Positions 43,501 to 55,348 of a DNA stretch of 64,000 nucleotides are shown one piece after another. A model generated the notes under the pieces. The model saw only the letters and a program-made list of their open reading frames with translations. It ran no database searches and was not told the DNA's origin. Both the position numbers and the translations under genes were made by a program. Every line of letters begins with the position of its first letter. Within the stretch, counting starts at the first letter, position 1. The stretch is from the NCBI GenBank assembly GCA_029216955.1, contig JANAVB010033216.1, positions 7,743,492 to 7,807,491 on the forward strand, given 5' to 3'. The stretch is from Iris pallida. Taxonomy: Eukaryota > Streptophyta > Magnoliopsida > Asparagales > Iridaceae.

Positions 43501-43828
43501 TTCTACTCTATGGGCCAGAGCCCAGGATTTAGCTAAGCAGGATGAGGCTTAGCTTGAGGCTTCAGGTTTAGATTACTTAGCTTTACTTGAGATATTGACT
43601 TTAGAGTTCATAGCACTTTTCATTCCTGTTGATTTTGGTACATTATGATATCTGAATTTGTGGATTATGGTGATCATTCTGGGATACGTTTTTAGATGCT
43701 GTGATTCTATACTTTCATGTTTATCTGGTTAGTTTTCCCTAGCTTGGTACAGCTTACTTTGTCGTGTCTAACGACGAAGGCTGGGCGTGTCCGACTCGTG
43801 TCCGATTATTTTGGAGCGGGTCGTGACA
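40550..43828 (+). repeat. E: 5' long terminal repeat
   Basis: The 3279-bp LTR starts TGTAACTCC and ends GTGACA. It has a (GA)n run near 40917-40940 and a stretch at about 43020-43430 dense in TGTACT words (CCTGTACT, CATGTACT). It differs from the 3' copy at scattered sites, most densely in the first 400 bp. Confidence 0.93.
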
Positions 43829-44830
43829 TATTTTTAGTGGTGGCCCATGCAGGTCTATCCTAATGGTACCTAGGTCTTAGCGTACTATTGGGGGACTTGA
43901 TTATACTAGGGAAACTTGATCACAGCTTAGGAAAAAAAAATTAGAAAATAAGGGTATATCAGGTATATTGATATTCTATAAACACTTGTTGTATTTAGGT
44001 CTAGGTTATTTTAACAGTTTTCTGTTTTTTAGATAATTCAAAAGCACGCGACACCGCAATGGTTGATCCACCTATACCTGAGGATTCCAAGCTTCTACCC
44101 CGCAGGTCGTCCCTACTATCTCCATGGGTAGTACGTAGTTGACGGAGATGTTGAAAAGTTCCTTGACACCCAGACAGAGAGCAAGCCATCATTTTCTAAG
44201 CCAGACTTGTGGATGCGCTTCTCGAGCTAGAAAAGACTTATGTTTTCCAGACTCCCAGACCTTTGGACTTTTCCGACACCGAGCGCATACTTTGCACCGA
44301 GAAGTAGATCGAGAACCTGGAGCCGCTGCTGAAGACCACCCAAGTTCCCGAGGATCCAACTTCTCTAAAGATTAGAGTCACCAGTCAGGAGATCAAGAAT
44401 ATACCGTAGACAATGGAACGAGACGGAAACTAAAGTTCAGAAGAGACATGAAGACTTATGACGACGACAGCAACTATCCTGAAACCGCAAAGCGTCGCCA
44501 CACTTAGACCACGCTTCTTGAGCCAGCAGGAGATTCAGATTCAGATGACGACCACTTGCAAATTCTGTCGTCGCCAGGACACCACTTCGAAGAGTGCCAC
44601 AAAAGATGAAAGCTATGCTTGTACTGCCGATTGCCTGCCCACCAAGTCAAGGATTGCCCAGAGATCGTTGATCACGCTGCCCAAGGACGAACGCGAGAAG
44701 CACCAGGACTACAGCAAGTGGACCCACCTCTCCAGATTCAGCAATCACATGAAGCACTACCGCAGGGATCAACCTATGTCAGGACAATTGAAGAAGTTGA
44801 AGTGATTCCAGTCCCGGAGATACACTGAAG
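43829..44830 (+). pseudogene. E: gag remnant with zinc knuckles
   Basis: After the LTR I see no clear primer-binding site. Near 44555-44680 two CCHC-like fingers follow each other. The second, CLYCRLPAHQVKDC, is a perfect CX2CX4HX4C. The first begins CKFCRRQ and then shifts frame before its H and C. The rest of the open pieces (44139-44375, 44458-44805) have no recognisable capsid core. It is a decayed gag end. Confidence 0.6.
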
Positions 44831-46950
44831 ATAAACTGAAGACAGAAGATTTCTTTTGCATGGTTGGGAAAACCATGTGTCTTGATTAATCATCTAGTCT
44901 TTCCTTAAATTCCTCTTAACACATTGATCATTTCTTGAAACTTCTTGTTTCTATTTTGGAACCTTGATTGATGTTCGAAACTTATTTCAAGATATTGTTT
45001 CATATTCGACAAACTTGTTTCAGACCCACATTTCGATATTTGTTTGAAATCCATTATTCGATACCGTTTGCACATTCATTCATGATCTTGTTTCCTAGCG
45101 ATGGCTCCTATTTGTAAATTTTGTTCTTTTATCAAACTTCGTGTTAATTAATATTTAATTCCTACTCGAGATTTATTTCGAAACCCTGTTCCTCATTCGA
45201 AGCATTATTTGTGCTTTATCCTATTTAGGACATTATTGAGGATACCATTGAGGGTTTTAAAGATTTTGTTTCCTATTCGAGACTTGTTTCCTCATTCATG
45301 ACTTTGATTTTCTAGTCGAGAGTTGTTGGTCCACTATTTTTGTTCCGATCTTGTCTCCTATCCAAGATTTTGCTTGTTTCATGGATACTTGTTCCTACTC
45401 GTTTATTGATATTCTGTTCGCTAATCGAACTTGTACTATTCCAAAAATATTCCTACTTGAAATATCCCCCTAAAACCTTGCTTGAACCTTCGCTCCTATT
45501 GATGCTTGTTTGGGATTCTATTTCCTATTCCAGATTTTATATTTATTCGAGATTGTTCTTTATCTGCGGCTTTGTTTCAAACTTATTTGAGATTTGCTTG
45601 TCGCATATTTATGATCCAATACCTTGTATTCCATTCACTAAATGATACATGCTTCCATTCACTTCGTAAACTAGCTTTCTATTTGAGATTTTTATTCGTG
45701 ATTTTGTGTCCTATCCGTGACTTTGTTAATACTTGATTTTCTATTGTTTACTGTGTACCTTATTGAAGAATTCATTTTTAATTAAAGTTTTGCTCGAGGT
45801 TTCATTGATATTCGAGATTTTATTGAAACTTGTACATAATTTTATTTATTTTGAAACTTGTCTCCTATCTAATACTTTGCCTTAGTTCATCCTTCGAGAC
45901 TCTGTTATCCCTTCGGGATAATGTCCCGTATATGAAATCTTGTTACCATTCCAGATATCAGTTGGAATTTCGTTATAATTTGAAACTTCGCTCCCTGTCT
46001 GAAATTTTAAATCTCCCTGGTTGCCCTCTTATACTCACCGATGGGATCCCTTGTCGTCTCTTAGTACCTAATAAACCTTTGTATTCTAACAGTCAGGTAA
46101 CTTCACCATTTCCGTGACTTGGACTATTGAAACTCATTTTGAATTCCTTGGAACTCTTTTAAAATTCCTAGAGATAAAGTCGAGAGGCTATTCGATGACC
46201 TACTATGGCATGACAGTTGCGTGCTGCAGCCATTAACTGGATTATGGAGACTGAGGGTTCACTGCAGTCAATAGCGCACTGGCGAGGCAGGAACTCTAAG
46301 TTGAAATGATTTCAGACAATCATAGGTTTTTTGAGTACTGTCGAGACTTGTCAAATCTTCATATTTTGATCTCTTGAGTTGCTTGTTAATAATTGTTTGA
46401 AAATGGATAAGGTTGACATAATATTCTGTGACATATTGATGTTTGAGCCACGGAGCCGAAAGTCCTCTGCAGCCAGACCTATACTGGCGGGGTAGGGATC
46501 TAAGCAAAGTGATTTCAAATACCTATATGTTCTCGGGTATCATGAAAATTATATTTCTTTTTCATATGATTATTGGTTTTCGAAAATCATAGATCCTTGC
46601 ACGTTCATCCTGATTTGATACTGTATCTCCTGAGTATTGCGTACGTCTCCTCAATCAACTCTTGCTAAATTTTTCTTCTAGCATTTTATCGTTAGATCAT
46701 TGAATTCCTCAAAAATGTATATTACCAGATTGTGATTCCGTACGTTTGTGACTTGTCTAAACTTCGATCTTAAATCATGTCTATTTGACCATGATCTTCC
46801 TACCTTGGCCTAGTCCACTTGTGTTAAACTATCGATTTTGATCGTACTTAATAGTTGTGTTTTCATGATTTTGCTCCTCTAAGTTGTAATTGAAACTACA
46901 TTCTATCTCGTACCTATTTGATTCTTAATCATTGTTAGATCGTGTTATCC
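44831..46950 (+). other. E: A/T-rich noncoding filler, no gene seen
   Basis: This occupies the place where protease, RT and RNase H should be. At about 44920-45800 phrases such as TTCGAGACTTGTTTC and TTCGAAACTT recur irregularly, like a degenerate satellite. A second repeated phrase (GCAGTCAATAGCG.../GCAGCCAGACCTA..., near 46264 and 46471) lies about 205 bp apart. There is no coding homology. Confidence 0.6.
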
Positions 46951-46957
46951 CAACTTC

Positions 46958-47485
46958 TTGTGTGTAATTATCGTATTTAATCTCAAAGGCTCAGGGCGTC
47001 TCAGAGTTGTACATGATCGACAGAAGCATTGGACGGACCGCAGCAGACGGCCACTTGAGTTCGCGGTTGGAGATAGAGTGTTCCTGAAGATCTCACCAAC
47101 TAGGGACGTCATCAGATTTGGCAGAGACGGAAAGCTCAGTCTGAGGTACATCGGGCCTTTCAATGTGACGACGCGGATTAGCGAGGTGGCACACCGACTA
47201 GCGCTTCCAGCTAGCTTGGAGGGAGTACACGATGTTTTCCACGTGTCTCAGCTCCGTCGCTACATTCCAGACCCGAGCCATATGGTGGACTACTCCGAGC
47301 TGGCGGTGGGCCCAAGATTGACCTGCGAGGAGCAGCCAGTAGAGATCCTCGATCGGAGGAAAAAGCGCTTGCGGAACCAGACTATTCCTCTCGTTCGCGT
47401 CATGTGGAGACACCACTCTCCAGGAGAGACCACATGGGAGCGCGAGGACGAGATGCGGGAGCGCTATCCCACTATGTTTGATTGA
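46958..47485 (+). pseudogene. E: integrase C-terminus and chromodomain-like tail
   Basis: From about residue 20 the frame is typical of the end of gypsy pol: RQKHWTDRSRRPLEF, VGDRVFLKISP, LRYIGPFNV, DVFHVSQLRRYIPD. It ends with a chromodomain-like region: PVEILDRRKKRLRNQ, then VMWRHHSPGETTWERED. Chromodomains steer insertion to marked chromatin. The first residues (MCVIIVFNLK) are from filler, so the true integrase core is deleted. Confidence 0.88.
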
Positions 47486-47597
47486 TTTGATTGTACTCTG
47501 TTTTGTGGAATTCTATTTTCAATAAATGGCTGGTGTTTGGACCCTTGTGATTTGCTGAGAATTTTTTGGTCCTTTGAATTTCGAGGACGAAATTTTT

Positions 47598-47612
47598 TAA
47601 GGGAGAGAGATT
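47598..47612 (+). promoter_or_regulatory. E: polypurine tract
   Basis: The run AAGGGAGAGAGATT lies just before the 3' LTR. The preceding TCGAGGACGAAATTTTTT is common at this place in Del/Tekay elements. Confidence 0.65.
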
Positions 47613-50600
47613 TGTAACTCCACTTCCCGGTTTTTAAATAAATAATTAGATTTCTAAAAATTATATACTTGTTATTATTAGCTTTAAATAATAAATGGTT
47701 TTAAATAATAAGTTTTTGATGATATATTTTTGGAGGGAATTTATGTTGGGCTATTTTTCAAATTTGAAAAGTTGTTGTAACAAATTTGGTCCCCATGTGA
47801 ATGCTTAACATATTTTTATCCATTCTCCAATTAATGAAAAGGGGGAGGGGGTTTTTTGTAAAAATCATTAGAGTGGAAGGGCCGGGTTATAATTTATAGA
47901 AAGGGGAAGGGGGTAGTTGCAAGTTTGCCTTTAGAAGAGGGGCTGAATTGCAAAACTGCAATTTTTCTTTTAAAACTCGAGCAGAGAGAGAGAGAGAGAG
48001 CAGAGCATTCATTTCTTTCCTCGTTCTCAACGTTCTCTCAAATTCTCCACTCTTTTCTCGAGTCCTCCACCGACCTCTCGAGTTCTCCAGCCCCGCCGAC
48101 GGCGACTTCGATCGTGACGGCGACGACCTGAGCGGGAGCAGCGAATTCAACCGACCGGCGACGACGATCCTGACGGCTTGACGACGACCACGACTTTGGC
48201 ATTTTCCTTCGACGACCACGGCGACGGGATTTCTTCTCCGGTGAGCTTCCTGAACCGACTTCGGCGGTTCTCCGTCTCCGTAGTTTCCTTCTCTCTTTGA
48301 CTTATTTTTCGATTTAGGTTCGAATGATAAGTTAATCTGCTAATTTCTTCAGATCGGTCAATTTTGAGCTAGAGCTGAGAGGATCGATCGGAGATCTTTC
48401 ATCTCGGTCAAGTTTTCGTTAGATCTGGTGAGTTGTCGATGGGTTTTCCTTTCATGCCATTTTAATTCAGTTGATGGAAATTTCTTTCCAATAACTTCAA
48501 TTCTTCTCTCCTCTTGCTTGTTGTGTTTTCGAGATGTTGCAGAGAACTTGAGTTCAGTCGATCGAGGATGCATTATTTCTGTGTCTTCTTAATCAGAACT
48601 TTCTTCAGGTAAATTCTCATCAGATTGTTGTTTATGCAATATTTTTGGGTTGTAATCAATTATATTCGTGTTCGTTTCATGTGTCTTGATTCGTGCCTGG
48701 AATGGTGTCAGTTCGTGTACGAGTTGGGTGCGTGTCTAAGGATGGATCGAAGTTGCTGTTGTGTTGGCTCGTATCGACTTTAGATCGTGTCCAATTCTAG
48801 CTTGGTGTCCAATTTTGATTATCGTGTTGAAGAGTCAGTTGAGATTGATGTTGCAGTAGCTCCAGAGAAGAGAACCATGGCTTTGCCAACCTCTACTTGG
48901 TGTCGTTCGTGTCCTTGCAGTATCCAGCAAATGGTGTATAGCATTTGGCAGGATTAGTATTTGATTTACAATTCTTTGATTTTGATAATTGTATTTGTAT
49001 AATTTTCCCTTGAGGTTTTCTGATGGAGTATTCTTTGGAGATTGGTTGCTGTTATATTTTCTTTTAGATTTTAAGTTTAACTTGAGATGGTGTTGATCTG
49101 TCGAGTAATTGCTGTTGCAAGGAAGGCTGGACTGATAGTAGCATAAATTTTCTTATTGATTTATATTTGCAAATTCTATTTTTTCTATTAATATTCTTGG
49201 GGGTTCTTTCTTCCTCTCTATATGACTGGTTCCTCCAAGTAATTTTAATGCTGGATATTGCGTGGGTTGAGATCATGTCCAGTTTGGATTTTTTTTACAT
49301 AAACAGTTGTTGTTTAAACTATAGTGGTTGTGTGGATGTGTTTAATTTTAGATTCATGACCCATTTGATAAAAGTTGCCTTGAGATTGTTTTGTCCAGTT
49401 GGGTTGAAGCAGAGACGTAATGAGTTTAAGCTTTGGTTCAAGAGTTTTTCTGGTTATACTGCTGATTTGTATAGCACAACTATGGTAGAATGTTAAATTA
49501 TATGTCCAAACCTGTTTTAGAAGGCTGAATATAGGTTGTAGCAGGGCTGGGAAGTTGGTTTGTTTATAAGATATAATATCTGGGTTCGAATCTCCTATAT
49601 ATTATTTTCTAAATAAATCCTATTGATTGTTTGTTAAAAACTGAGTTTGTATTATTATTAGTTGAATATTATATATGTGGGTTGTTGCTGATAACCTGAA
49701 TTCTGGAGACTTGATATTCCAGTATACTGATCAGTGAATAGTCCCTTGGATTCTTGGCTATATTAATCTTGCCACTTAAATCCTATGGATTGATGTTATA
49801 TGTGGAAGAAGAAAGAAAATTCTTTTATAAATAGTAGAATAAATTTCCCGTAATTTATAGTTAGGCATAGTTAAACAAGATGATTAAATGGAACTTGTGT
49901 AGAAATTAACCAATTTATAGATTATGTTTAGTTCATAACCAACTTGTACTCATTTAAATCAGGCATACATCCAGTTCCATTATTCACCGTACTTTCCTGG
50001 AGCCAGACAAGTACTTTTCTACGGTTTTGTGCATTTACATTCTTGTAATCTTTCTTGTGACACGTCATGGCACGATATTCATGTACTCATGTATTCATGT
50101 ACCCTTGTTCTTGTACCTATTAGTGTCGGGTGGGCAAATACACTAGCCATGTGACCAATCCCGGTTACTATATATTTCTGTACCTAGCTTAGGCCTCGCA
50201 CTGTGCACGCGGGACCTAAGTCGTACCATATTCATGTACTCCTGTGCATGCTCCTGTACTCACCCCAGCCGGTCACATGGATTAGATGTATTTCGATATT
50301 GTGCACTTGTCATGTCTGGTACTTCAGGATTATAGTTTCATTCCTGTACTTTACATGTTCTTGTACTTTACATTCATGTACCATAGTTCCTGTACTTATT
50401 TCATGTACTACTTTCCTGTACTTTCATGTTCATTCCTGTATTTCATTTTCCTGTACTCCTGTACTCTGTTCATGTCATGTTCATGTTTCATTACCTTGAA
50501 CTGTACTTTGCTCCGCTCCTGAATAGGATATGTTGCAGGTATGCTTGCAGGACATTGTTCTACTCTATGGGCCAGAGCCCAGGATTTAGCTGAGCAGGAT

Positions 50601-50885
50601 GAGGCTTAGCTTGAGGCTTCAGGTTTAGATTACTTAGCTTTACTTGGGATATTGACTTTAGAGTTCATAGCACTTTTCATTCATGTTAATTTTGGTACAT
50701 TATGATATCTGGATTTGTGGATTATGGTGATCATTCTGGGATACGTTTTTAGATACTGTGATTCTATACTTTCATGTTTATCTGGTTAGTTTTCCCTAGC
50801 TTGGTACAGCTTACTTCGTCGTGTCTAACGACGAAGGCTGGGCGTGTCCGACTCATGTCTGATTATTCGGGAGCGGGTCGTGACA
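47613..50885 (+). repeat. E: 3' long terminal repeat
   Basis: This 3273-bp copy of the 5' LTR has a shorter (GA)n run at 47984-48002 and the same TGTACT-rich zone (about 50080-50510). It is followed by the GCTGC duplication and the resumed ORF1 of D. Confidence 0.93.
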
Positions 50886-51981
50886 GCTGCCAATGGTAAA
50901 ATGTACAAGGTTGACTCGGGTGCTTCTGCTCCAGAAACGAGCCGACTTTCAAAGTCCTTGTCACACTTGGGCGCATCTGCTGCGTTCGTAACCAAGTCGT
51001 CCAAGGGAAACTCAGTGGTCTTGAACCCCCGCGCCTACATTGGTTGTGCGTCTGAGGCTGGTTCAAGTCACTTTAAATGTTGCTCCCCCACTATTTATCT
51101 GGACGTATCTTTTGCGTCGGATCAGGGGGTACAACATTCTCTTGACCATCCCGGTGCTTGGTCTTTCCATGCACCTGATGGGGGTGTGAAGGTGGCACTG
51201 TCCTCCAACGATTTGCGTAACATGATCACTCACAAACGCCGATCAGGTGAGTCAAATGACAAGCACAATGCACCCCTCACAGGGCACACCAGTGCTGTAG
51301 TCACCATCAACTGTTGTTGCAAGACAACAGTCCCACCACAAAGGCAGTCTGTATTCCAGCGGCTACAATCATCAACACCCCTCTAATGTCGCCTCGGGAA
51401 GAAGGTGTCAACTGAAGAGGAGCCAGAACTGAAGGTTTCTTCTTGTAACGTGGTCTCCAATTCCCCATCAATTCGAAAGACGACCGACAACTCCTCGACC
51501 TCGTCCTCATCCAAGAGCCAGCCGAGGAAGACCAAGACGGCTGTCCTATCCTCAGGAGTGTTTGAGGGAACTCAGGGGAGAACAAAATCTTAGAGGAAGC
51601 TGGGGTAGTCAAGCCCTTGATATCCTCCAGGACATAGCTGGGGGTAGTCAAGCCCTTGCGGATCTTTACCCCGAAGACGAAGTCAGCCTCCCGAACATAG
51701 CTGGGGTTAGTCAAGCCCCTGTGGATCTTCATCCCGAAGATGAAGACATCCTCCAGAACATAGCTGGAGGTAGCCAAGACGAAACTCCGGAGGAAGCTCC
51801 TCTTCTACAAGAGAGTGAGGCTGAAAGAGAAGCCTCAACTGATCCATCCACTTACAATCACGTCATGACGGTGTATATGACGGGAGGTGGTGAAGCGGAG
51901 TCAGAGGCGCCACCAGCAGATCTCGTTCAGCGCATGGATACCTTAGAAGGAGGACTCAAAACCATCTATGCCTCCATATAG
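50886..51981 (+). pseudogene. D: ORF1, part after element E
   Basis: The frame resumes NGKMYKV and reaches NDLRNMITHKRR, INCCCKTT and RQSVFQRLQ, all shared with C. A stop falls at 51384-51386. In the frame from 51562 an approximately 22-residue unit (around IAGGSQA / DLYPEDE) repeats three to four times at about 51600-51790. A TAG at 51979-51981 ends that stretch. The function is unknown; Tat elements carry such an ORF before gag. Confidence 0.7.
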
Positions 51982-51996
51982 ACACTGACTCAAGCA

Positions 51997-53228
51997 GTGT
52001 TCGAGATACGGTCAGCTTTGACCAGAGCACCTTCCACCAATTCGGACCCAGGAGTCAACGGGGAATCAAGTGTGCGCCTTCAACGGGCATCCTTGAATAC
52101 CGATTGTCGTAAAGCTCCGCGAGTGTCGAAACCTTTGAACGTACAGCTCCAGACAGTACCATCGTCTCCGACTTCCAGCTCCACAGAAGACGTGGTAGAG
52201 ATGATCAGGGACTTGCGTGAGCGCTTCTAGTCGAAGAATAGACAGAAGAAACGCCAAAAGATGGGGATCCTACAACCATACCCCCTCGAATGGAACAAGG
52301 TGGTTTATCCTCCGAAGTATAAACCGTAAACATTGACGCCATACGACGGAAAGAACTCTCCACCTCGTTATCTGACGTACTTCCAGTCTCAAACGGGACA
52401 TCTCCCGAAGGAAGACGCGCTACTCACCAGTCTGTTTTTTGGAGCACTGAAAGGAGTGGCTTACGACTGGTACTGCAGTCTCCCCAAAAACTCCATATCC
52501 TCCTTTGACGACTTGACACGTCTCTTCCTCGATCGTTTCTACGACGGAGGGAAAGACATGACAATGGCGTCCCTGATAGAGGTGCGTTAGAAGGAGAATG
52601 AGGTAGTTCGAGCATTCATCGAATGTTTCCGACAAGCTTGCTTCAGACTTCCCCCGGGTATGCCAGAACACGCACTCCTCTCATCCTGCAGCATGAACAT
52701 GCTTCCTGCGATCAAGCTCTGGCTCAACTCTACTCCTCCTCCCGATTGGAGCTCATTGATTATTGAGGCTGAAGCAGCTGAAAAGAAGGTATCCAATGCT
52801 TGCCTTCTGGGAGTCAGTTTTCCTGCTTTTGAAGACAGGGAAAATGGCCTGTTGCCAACAACCCTGGACGTGAAACGAAGGGAAAGCAGGTGCTGACTGT
52901 CAATGCCTCCAAAGGTGCACAAGCACCTACTCAGAAGCCTCCGCTTACGCTGAGGCCAAAGGAGGTCTATTCCTTCAACGACGAAGACACCTTGCAACTC
53001 TTCGAGATGCTGAAGCAGGGTGATAAGATCAAATTGTCGGACCCGAAGCATCCTGACGAGGTTGGGAGAGTGGACAATCCAAGGTATTGTCACTACCATC
53101 AGTTTGTCGGACACCCAACTCAGGACTGCTACGTCCTCAAGAACTATATCCAACGCATGATCAATACGAATGTTATCTCCGTCGACTATGAGGAGAAGAC
53201 AGTCTCGGCCAACCTGGTGTCGCTCTAA
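51997..53228 (+). pseudogene. D: gag
   Basis: The gag core is clear, with GALKGVAYDWYCSLP, LFLDRFYDGGKD and then ENEVVRAFIECFRQAC after a TAG (52588-52590). The finger-like end RYCHYHQFVGHPTQDCYVLK matches that of C. A TAG at 52228-52230 lies one codon from the position of C's ORF1-gag TGA, when measured back from the shared QPYP. Other stops at 52327-52329 and a frameshift near 52890 break the gene. Confidence 0.85.
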
Positions 53229-53288
53229 TTCGGCACCTTACCGCCAACCACAACACAAGATGGCGTCGTCCCCATCCCAAAGGCGACA

Positions 53289-54629
53289 ATGGAGGTGGTT
53301 AACCTACCACCTACTCGTGACAATGTGAGTGGACTCATCCCACTCACCACATCTCGGGGAGAGATCTTATGGGTTCACCCCGATCTCGTCTCCGAAGTTA
53401 CTCAAGCGGGGGTACGCTCTACCTCCAAAACCAAGGGAAAGTTGATCAAGTCTTGCCGCATGGTCTCTTCCTCCGCAGAAGAGGCTCTTCCTGTACAAAC
53501 GCGTTCACAACTGAACGCCCAACCCGACGAAGCTGCCATCGAGGTGGTGCCTCCCTGCACTGCCCCTGCTGCCCAAGAAGGAGGTCCATCCATACCTCCA
53601 GCAGCCAATAAACAGAAGCATGTAGAGGCCCGTTTTGACAAGCCTTTGCGAAGGAAAAATGCTTCGGGGCTAGCCAAGCCCCACAACTTTGACATACTGG
53701 CACAACTTGTCGGTACTCCTGCCCGTTTGTCACTGTTCGAGCTCCTTGGTCTTTCTAAAGACACCCGTGAAGCTCTCTGTGAAGCCCTGAAAGATGCTGA
53801 GTCCTTCATCAGTCAGGTCAAGCAGCCCGAGGATCTCCCGACCACATGTGCGCACTGTCATTGTGCGGATGAGGTCATCTCCAACATAACCTTCACCCAA
53901 CAGGACATGCTGCTCAAGCACAACCGGCATAACAGGCCACTGTATTACACAGGGTATGTTGGTTCCGTCAAGGTGAAGCGAATTCTGATTGATCCAGGGT
54001 CTTCCCTCAGTATCATTCTTAGGACTCTGCTGTCAACACTGAGGATTCTGATGTACCGTCTAGCGCCTTCCAACACTATAATCATCAGTTACAATGCTAG
54101 CAAAAGTGAACCGCTGGGCAAAATACGGCTGAAGTGTTATATCGATAACCTCCGAACTGAGGTGACTTGCTATGTTGTGGACGCCGATGTCAACTACAAC
54201 CTCCTGCTGGATCGTTCGTGGCTGCATGAATACATGGTGGTGCCATCTACACTCCACCAATATATGAAGTACGTGTCCACCAACGATATCATCCGGACAG
54301 AGTTCGCGGATATTGACCCTTTCAATGGGGTCGAAGCCTACTTCATCGACGCTAGCTTGTATAAGTCGCTCGATGAAGGGGAAGCCAATAATGTTGATGA
54401 CGAAGCAGAAACAGTGGCAGAGCCGGACATGGAGCCAGAAATGATTTCCGATGCTCCTTTGAAGATTCGACTCAAAGAGAAACCGCCTCAGATGCTGCCT
54501 CCCATGACCATCAAGCTACCTGAAAAAGCACCGAATCCTCTAGATAGAGCACCTAATGAAGCTCCCTTGAAGATACGGCTCAAGAAAAAACCTCCTCAGA
54601 CGTCGGCTCCCCTTATGGTAAAACTATAG
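53289..54629 (+). CDS. D: aspartic protease region
   Basis: An open stretch of 446 codons starts with the shared linker (IPLTTSRGEILWVHPDLVSEV), then PHNFDILAQLVGTP and FELLGLSKDTR. The protease shows ILIDPGSSLSII with DPGSS as in C, and LLLDRSWLHEY as its later block. The end repeats LKIRLKEKPPQ and MTIKLPEKAP phrases. A TAG ends it at 54629. Confidence 0.85.
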   Translation: MEVVNLPPTRDNVSGLIPLTTSRGEILWVHPDLVSEVTQAGVRSTSKTKGKLIKSCRMVSSSAEEALPVQTRSQLNAQPDEAAIEVVPPCTAPAAQEGGPSIPPAANKQKHVEARFDKPLRRKNASGLAKPHNFDILAQLVGTPARLSLFELLGLSKDTREALCEALKDAESFISQVKQPEDLPTTCAHCHCADEVISNITFTQQDMLLKHNRHNRPLYYTGYVGSVKVKRILIDPGSSLSIILRTLLSTLRILMYRLAPSNTIIISYNASKSEPLGKIRLKCYIDNLRTEVTCYVVDADVNYNLLLDRSWLHEYMVVPSTLHQYMKYVSTNDIIRTEFADIDPFNGVEAYFIDASLYKSLDEGEANNVDDEAETVAEPDMEPEMISDAPLKIRLKEKPPQMLPPMTIKLPEKAPNPLDRAPNEAPLKIRLKKKPPQTSAPLMVKL

Positions 54630-55348
54630 GGGAAGGCACCTGTTATCGAAGGCGCAGTCGAGGAACCCCTGAAGGTGCGTCTTAAAGGCAAGCTTCCACA
54701 ATCATCCAAGCTACAAGAGAAGGCCCACACAGCCCTCTAGGATCCAAAGGTCAGATCTGTGATGGACTCTCCCGAACTAGCCCTAGTGCTCACAGATGAA
54801 GAGTTAGGAGAGTACATATCTGCTGATATAGATGCACCTTCTCTTGATAATGTAATCTCGCAGGATAAAATCTCATGTTTTATCAATACTAGAGTGTCTT
54901 TCAATTATTCTAGTCTTCCATATTGGAATGCCATGTATACACTAGATAATGCTCTACGGTCGTTACAAACACAAATAACGACCGTCAATCATGTAAATCA
55001 AGTAGTCCCGTCCCAAGGAGTCTGTTTTATAGTTCCACCGCGGAATCGGGATGAAGAACCCATCATCTTCGACAAAGTCGAGCGTCATCAAGACCTCCGC
55101 CACTCGAGCCAGAACCAAATACCGGCAGAATACAAGTCTATCGGTACACGGACAAGGCAAAGTACTTCATCCAAAAGATGGGTTACGACCTGAAAAGCAA
55201 CAAAGGCCTGAACTAAGACAAGGGTCGACGTCTTCCTCTCCGGCTCCCAACACCTAAAGGAAAGCCGCAGGACTACTATCATCATACTCGACGGGGAGTA
55301 GGCTATGTCACGCCGTCGGCTACTCCAGAGAGTTCGGAGGCAGAAGAA
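54630..55348 (+). pseudogene. D: linker between protease and RT
   Basis: It continues the KVRLKGK-type phrases, then carries short open pieces with LGEYISADID and a region corresponding to C's FINKGLSLNYTELNKL (here INTRVSFNYSSLP). Several stops are present (54738-54740, 55191-55193, 55213-55215). No catalytic domain is seen. Confidence 0.6.

Larger units (their letters stand above)
40550..50885 (+). mobile_element. Tekay/Del-like chromovirus E, internally deleted
   Basis: This 10.3-kb element has LTRs at 40550-43828 and 47613-50885 and perfect GCTGC duplications (40545-40549, 50886-50890). It was inserted into ORF1 of D. The internal region is only 3.8 kb and keeps traces of gag fingers and the end of integrase with a chromodomain-like tail. 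Protease, RT and RNase H are missing, so it cannot move on its own. Confidence 0.9.

Noticed and set aside
43829..43870. Primer-binding site of E
   Set aside because: No convincing tRNA 3'-end complement (such as the usual Met type) is seen directly after the LTR; the site seems lost.
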